From Bacillota bacterium (GTDB lineage Bacteria; Bacillota; Clostridia; Saccharofermentanales; Fastidiosipilaceae), in assembly GCA_023442635.1 (NCBI GenBank), contig JAEZYR010000096.1:1-24094 (forward strand): DNA of 24,094 bases, read 5' to 3'. Position 1 is the first letter of the stretch. Every line of letters starts with the position of its first letter. Under the pieces are notes generated by a model. The model did no database searches. It had not been told where the DNA came from and worked only from the letters and a program-made list of their open reading frames with translations. Shown here in pieces: positions 21,034 through 24,094 of this stretch. A program made the translations under genes and the position numbers.

Positions 21034-23109
21034 TTAGGGGACCCTCGTGACAGGGATGCCCAATTCTTCTGCGGCATCCGATAGGTTTTCGAGCCAACTG
21101 TTTGTGCTGCTGCACGCGCCATCGCGAGTCACCAGAAAATCTCCTGGTAGGCCGTGGGCAATTAGGCTTTTTTGGAGATTTTTGTGGTGGGTAGGATCGT
21201 CAAGGACATTGGCGTTATGGGCGAAAGCCTCTGGGAAGTGCAAGAGTAGGTGGCCGTCTTGCCAGTCGAGGATGGCTGAGCGAACGAAAAGACAGAGGAA
21301 CATATCGCTTTGCTGCAAGCTTTGTAGGACTTTTTGCCACTGTTCGGCGAGATTGTCGGGAGCCGCTGTGGGAGTTGCCTCAGCTACTGCGGGGGCTGAG
21401 GTCGCGACGGGATCAGCGCTTGGAGCAGTCTGAGGAGGTAGGGCAGGGCTGAGCTCTTCTGAGTCTGAGTTGTCAGAGCGAGCCGCGGTATGTATTTCGG
21501 CTTGAGCCCTGCTCTGGGGTTCAGCTTGTGTCCTGGGCTGAGCCTTGAGCAAAGACTCGCGCTCCGTCTCGTTTGGCTGTTCATTGGCAGGCGAAGCGTC
21601 AGCCTGTTTTTCTTGAACCTGATCCGAACTTGCCTGAGCCTCATGGTTATGGGGCACGGCTTCTGGGGGTACGGGCTGTTTGGACTCAGGAGCAACAGCA
21701 CTTTCGCGCACAGACGCTGCATGCGCTTGGCTCTCGTCCTGGGTCAAGGGCATAGAGGCCTTCTCCGTGGGCATTTCTACCTCCACTGGCTCAGAAGCAG
21801 AAGCGCTGCTAGCGACTGGTGGGCTAACTTCAGACACTGGAGCAGAAGGGGCGGCGGGAGGCTTACTGTTTGCTGATGCCACGGCGGAAGACGCGCTGCT
21901 CGCTGTTGGCGTGACTTGTGCTGTTCCCAAGGCCGATTGGGCTTCTTTGGCGGCCAACTGCGTTTCGAGAGGCTGCTGTCTTCGCCCCATCAAAGAAAGC
22001 AAGCAGATTTCTAGCACCGTTCTGGCTTGTGAGGACTGCTTTAATTGCGGCAAAAGCCCATAAAGTGCCTGGATCATGTGTACCAGCTCAGGTTGGGCGT
22101 AAAGGTGAGCCTGCTCATCCAGCAGGCGCAGATCCTCTGCCGAAGGGAGGAGAAGGCCGTGTAATTCTTGCTCGCTGAGCGGCACATCAAGCCTTTCTTG
22201 TGGCCTCTCGAGCAGAGCAGCTCGAGCCAAAAGCAGGTCTCGTAGATAAGCCGCTAGATCCTGAGTCAATTGCAAGACATCCTGCCCAGCGGCCAACAAT
22301 TGGTGGAGTTGCTCCAACAAGGCGAGTGGCTCGGACCCGCTCAGAGCCGTCACCAGACGGGCTAGACGTAGGCGGCTGAGGCGACCCGTCATGTGCAAAA
22401 TGTCACTTTCGTCTGCCCCGTCAGGGAACATGACGGCAGCCTGATCCAGCAAGGAAAGGGCATCGCGCAAGGCCCCATCAGCCAGAATGGCAATGCGGCG
22501 CAAGGCGGCTTCCCCAAAAGGTAAGTTTTCGGCCTGAGCGACCTGGGTCAGCCTAGCTTGAATATCAGCCTCAGAAATGCGGTGAAAGTCATAGCGCTGG
22601 CAGCGTGAAAGAATGGTCGAAGGCAAGCGCTGAGGATCGGTCGTAGCCAAAATGAAGATGACATGGGCTGGCGGTTCCTCAAGTGTTTTGAGCAGGGCGT
22701 TAAACGCACCTGAAGAAAGCATGTGCGCCTCATCAATGATGTAGATCTTATAGCGCGCTTGACTCGGTAAATAGGCGAGCTCCTCAATGATCTTACGAAC
22801 ATTGTCGACCGAGTTATTGGAGGCGGCATCGATTTCAGCCACATCAAATAATTGACCTGAGAGCTGAGCCTTGCACATTTCGCACTGATTACAAGGACCC
22901 TCGGGCTGTGGATTGAGACAGATAGCAGCCCTAGCTAAGATCTTGGCGAGGGACGTCTTACCAGTACCTCTCGTGCCACAAAACAAATAGGCGTGTGCCA
23001 ATTGCTGGGACTGTAGAGCCTGTCGGAGGGCGGCCACAATGGCTTTTTGGCCGACAACGTCATCGAAGGTCTGGGGACGCCAAGCGCGGTAAAGGGCTTG
23101 TTGGGCCAT
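21034..23109 (-). CDS. dnaX: DNA polymerase III subunit gamma/tau
   Basis: This 691-residue protein is the clamp-loader motor that connects polymerase cores during replication. The AAA+ core has Walker A GTRGTGKT (45-52), zinc-binding Cys64, Cys73, Cys76 and Cys79, Walker B IIDEAH (124-129), sensor LATTD (about 154-158) and the SRC arginine-finger motif (168-170). Domain III ends near residue 375. A low-complexity linker rich in Ala, Pro, Ser, Glu and Gln (about 376-584) follows, and then a tau-like C-terminal domain (585-691). AGGAGG five to six bases before the ATG supports the start. It lies about 117 bases downstream of the SRP RNA gene, the usual order in Bacillota. I see no clear internal frameshift signal for a short gamma form. 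Confidence 0.97.
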   Translation of the reverse strand: MAQQALYRAWRPQTFDDVVGQKAIVAALRQALQSQQLAHAYLFCGTRGTGKTSLAKILARAAICLNPQPEGPCNQCEMCKAQLSGQLFDVAEIDAASNNSVDNVRKIIEELAYLPSQARYKIYIIDEAHMLSSGAFNALLKTLEEPPAHVIFILATTDPQRLPSTILSRCQRYDFHRISEADIQARLTQVAQAENLPFGEAALRRIAILADGALRDALSLLDQAAVMFPDGADESDILHMTGRLSRLRLARLVTALSGSEPLALLEQLHQLLAAGQDVLQLTQDLAAYLRDLLLARAALLERPQERLDVPLSEQELHGLLLPSAEDLRLLDEQAHLYAQPELVHMIQALYGLLPQLKQSSQARTVLEICLLSLMGRRQQPLETQLAAKEAQSALGTAQVTPTASSASSAVASANSKPPAAPSAPVSEVSPPVASSASASEPVEVEMPTEKASMPLTQDESQAHAASVRESAVAPESKQPVPPEAVPHNHEAQASSDQVQEKQADASPANEQPNETERESLLKAQPRTQAEPQSRAQAEIHTAARSDNSDSEELSPALPPQTAPSADPVATSAPAVAEATPTAAPDNLAEQWQKVLQSLQQSDMFLCLFVRSAILDWQDGHLLLHFPEAFAHNANVLDDPTHHKNLQKSLIAHGLPGDFLVTRDGACSSTNSWLENLSDAAEELGIPVTRVP

Positions 23110-23226
23110 AAGTTCCTCCTTGCGTTAAGTGGACTTTGCTTAGCTGCAGCACCAGGGCTTAAGCATCCCCTGATCTGGGCGTAACGACAGCATTTTGGGC
23201 GTTTTCTAATTACCAAAAGACACCCA

Positions 23227-23355
23227 CTCTGGTCTAGAGTCGACGGCAGGCGATCTGCAGCACCTACAGCTGATCGCTTACTGCTGCTTCCTTCCGGACC
23301 TGACAGGGTTCACGGGCTGCATCGCACAGGACCCACTACCGACCCCAGACCAAAG
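23227..23355 (-). ncRNA. ffs: Bacterial small signal recognition particle RNA (4.5S type)
   Basis: The minus strand carries the hallmark SRP RNA apex GTCAGGTCCGGAAGGAAGCA (23285-23304), with the GGAA loop and the internal loops bound by Ffh. The ends close into a long helix: CTTTGGTCT (23347-23355 on the complement) pairs with AGACCAGAG (23227-23235) over nine positions with one G-U pair. It is the short hairpin type without the Alu domain found in Bacillus. Its place upstream of dnaX is conserved in Bacillota. The ends are approximate. Confidence 0.95.
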
Positions 23356-23376
23356 AGGATGTCTTCTTTGTTTTTC

Positions 23377-23382
23377 AGTATA
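23377..23382 (-). promoter_or_regulatory. Candidate -10 box of the SRP RNA gene
   Basis: TATACT on the minus strand would start transcription near 23370, about 15 bases before the proposed mature 5' end. No good -35 box is found at the usual distance. Confidence 0.4.
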
Positions 23383-23471
23383 CACGATGTCTTCGAAAGA
23401 TAGGATAGGCACGCGGAGGGAGAAAGTCTGATCCTGCTTTTCGAGTCAGCCTAGAAGGAGCCTGGCTTCGC

Positions 23472-23477
23472 TATAAT
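23472..23477 (+). promoter_or_regulatory. Candidate -10 box of glnN
   Basis: A perfect TATAAT lies 40 bases before the glutamine synthetase start. The region 16-18 bases upstream has no recognisable -35 box, which may mean that an activator is needed or that the match is chance. Confidence 0.4.
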
Positions 23478-23517
23478 AACCACTAATAGGTAGACTTCAC
23501 CGCCAAAGGAGGCTCAG

Positions 23518-24094
23518 ATGGAGCGATTTGAAGAGGGGCTGCGAGGCGTCAAAGTCTCGTGGATGACTGGCGAAGCTGATGGGCAGATGATCTCAGAAGA
23601 AAGCTATCACGCATCCAAGTTACCAGACTATTTTGCTATTCAGGTCTTTAATGACCATGAAATGCGGACCAGGCTATCTCGGTCAACCTACCAATCCCTC
23701 CGAAAGACAATCGAAATAGGCGAAGCGCTCGACTCGAGCATAGCGGATGAAGTTGCGGCCGTCATGAAGCAGTGGGCTATAGAAAAGGGTGCGACACACT
23801 ATACCCACTGGTTTATGCCGATGACCGATACAACGGCCGAGAAACACGATTCCTTTTTGGATGTCGACTGGCAGGGCCGTGTCATGATGGACTTCAGTGG
23901 GCGAGCTTTGACCCAGGGTGAACCTGATGCCTCGAGCTTCCCTTCAGGCGGTCTGCGCGAGACTTTTCAGGCCAGAGGCTATACCACTTGGGACTGCACA
24001 TCGCCCGTTTTTGTCAAAGAGCAGACCCTTTATATTCCAACGGCCTTTTTCTCCTATGGTGGCGAAATCCTAGACAAAAAAGCCCCCCTTCTGC
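23518..24094 (+). CDS. glnN: Glutamine synthetase type III, N-terminal part (runs off window)
   Basis: The frame is open for 192 codons from the ATG at 23518 to the window end. The product matches the N-terminal region of class III glutamine synthetase (GlnN), the large dodecameric enzyme of about 700 residues that makes glutamine from glutamate, ammonia and ATP. The marks are HYTHWFMPMTDTTAEKHDSF (about 97-116), characteristic of this class, SGRALTQGEPDASSFPSGGLR, the TWDCTSPVFVKE block, and IPTAFFSYGGEILDKKAPLL just before the edge. AAAGGAGG four bases before the ATG gives a strong start. The catalytic centre lies beyond the window. It is divergent from the SRP RNA gene and probably belongs to a separate unit. 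Confidence 0.95.
   Translation, partial: MERFEEGLRGVKVSWMTGEADGQMISEESYHASKLPDYFAIQVFNDHEMRTRLSRSTYQSLRKTIEIGEALDSSIADEVAAVMKQWAIEKGATHYTHWFMPMTDTTAEKHDSFLDVDWQGRVMMDFSGRALTQGEPDASSFPSGGLRETFQARGYTTWDCTSPVFVKEQTLYIPTAFFSYGGEILDKKAPLL

Noticed and set aside
21163..21175. A6 run in dnaX as a programmed frameshift site
   Set aside because: It lies near the end of the C-terminal domain, not after domain III where gamma-producing sites occur, and no stimulatory stem-loop is evident.
1..24094. Mobile elements, CRISPR arrays, tRNA genes and prophage
   Set aside because: I looked on both strands for transposase or integrase motifs, regular spaced repeats and cloverleaf folds and found none that hold up by eye.

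Overview
The window looks like chromosomal DNA of a Gram-positive, low-to-medium GC bacterium of the Bacillota, most likely a host- or mucus-associated member of the Clostridia. The evidence is strong AGGAGG-type ribosome binding sites before most genes, an LPXTG surface protein with Cna-B repeats, an LplB/YtcP-type sugar importer, a lipoprotein substrate-binding protein, a class III glutamine synthetase, and the order SRP RNA - dnaX - ybaB - recR. I cannot name the species. I see no insertion sequence, phage gene, tRNA or CRISPR array.

Region 1 (about 99-7616) is a sulfated-carbohydrate uptake locus. A leftward type I sulfatase is divergent from a rightward cluster of two ABC permeases, a solute-binding lipoprotein and a second sulfatase. 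Neither sulfatase has a visible signal peptide, so the simplest reading is that a sulfated sugar or short oligosaccharide is imported intact and desulfated in the cytoplasm. No ATPase, glycoside hydrolase, lyase, sulfatase-maturating enzyme or regulator is present in the window. RNA hairpins before and after the binding-protein gene suggest that it is expressed at a different level from its neighbours.

Region 2 (7639-11115) holds single-gene units: a secreted LysM/SleB-type cell wall hydrolase (leftward), methionine sulfoxide reductase MsrA (rightward) and a LacX/GalM-like aldose 1-epimerase (leftward). A 553-bp AT-rich stretch without a convincing gene separates the first two.

Region 3 (11527-16777) encodes a 1561-residue LPXTG protein made of an N-terminal thioester-like domain and about eight Cna-B/SpaA-type domains. 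A GDSL/SGNH hydrolase gene starts 89 bp inside its 3' end. The thioester-like domain has its cysteine but appears to lack the partner glutamine, and the sortase signal carries an unusually long basic tail.

Region 4 (16837-23382) is mostly a leftward housekeeping group: SRP RNA, dnaX, ybaB, recR, a cardiolipin synthase and a purine-type phosphoribosyltransferase, followed by a separate small GlsB/YeaQ-type membrane protein. The recR stop codon overlaps the GTG start of the cardiolipin synthase by one base. At the right edge a rightward glutamine synthetase III gene (glnN) runs out of the window.

The observations most worth following are the degenerate thioester adhesin with its overlapping SGNH hydrolase, and the self-contained sulfatase-importer-sulfatase locus.
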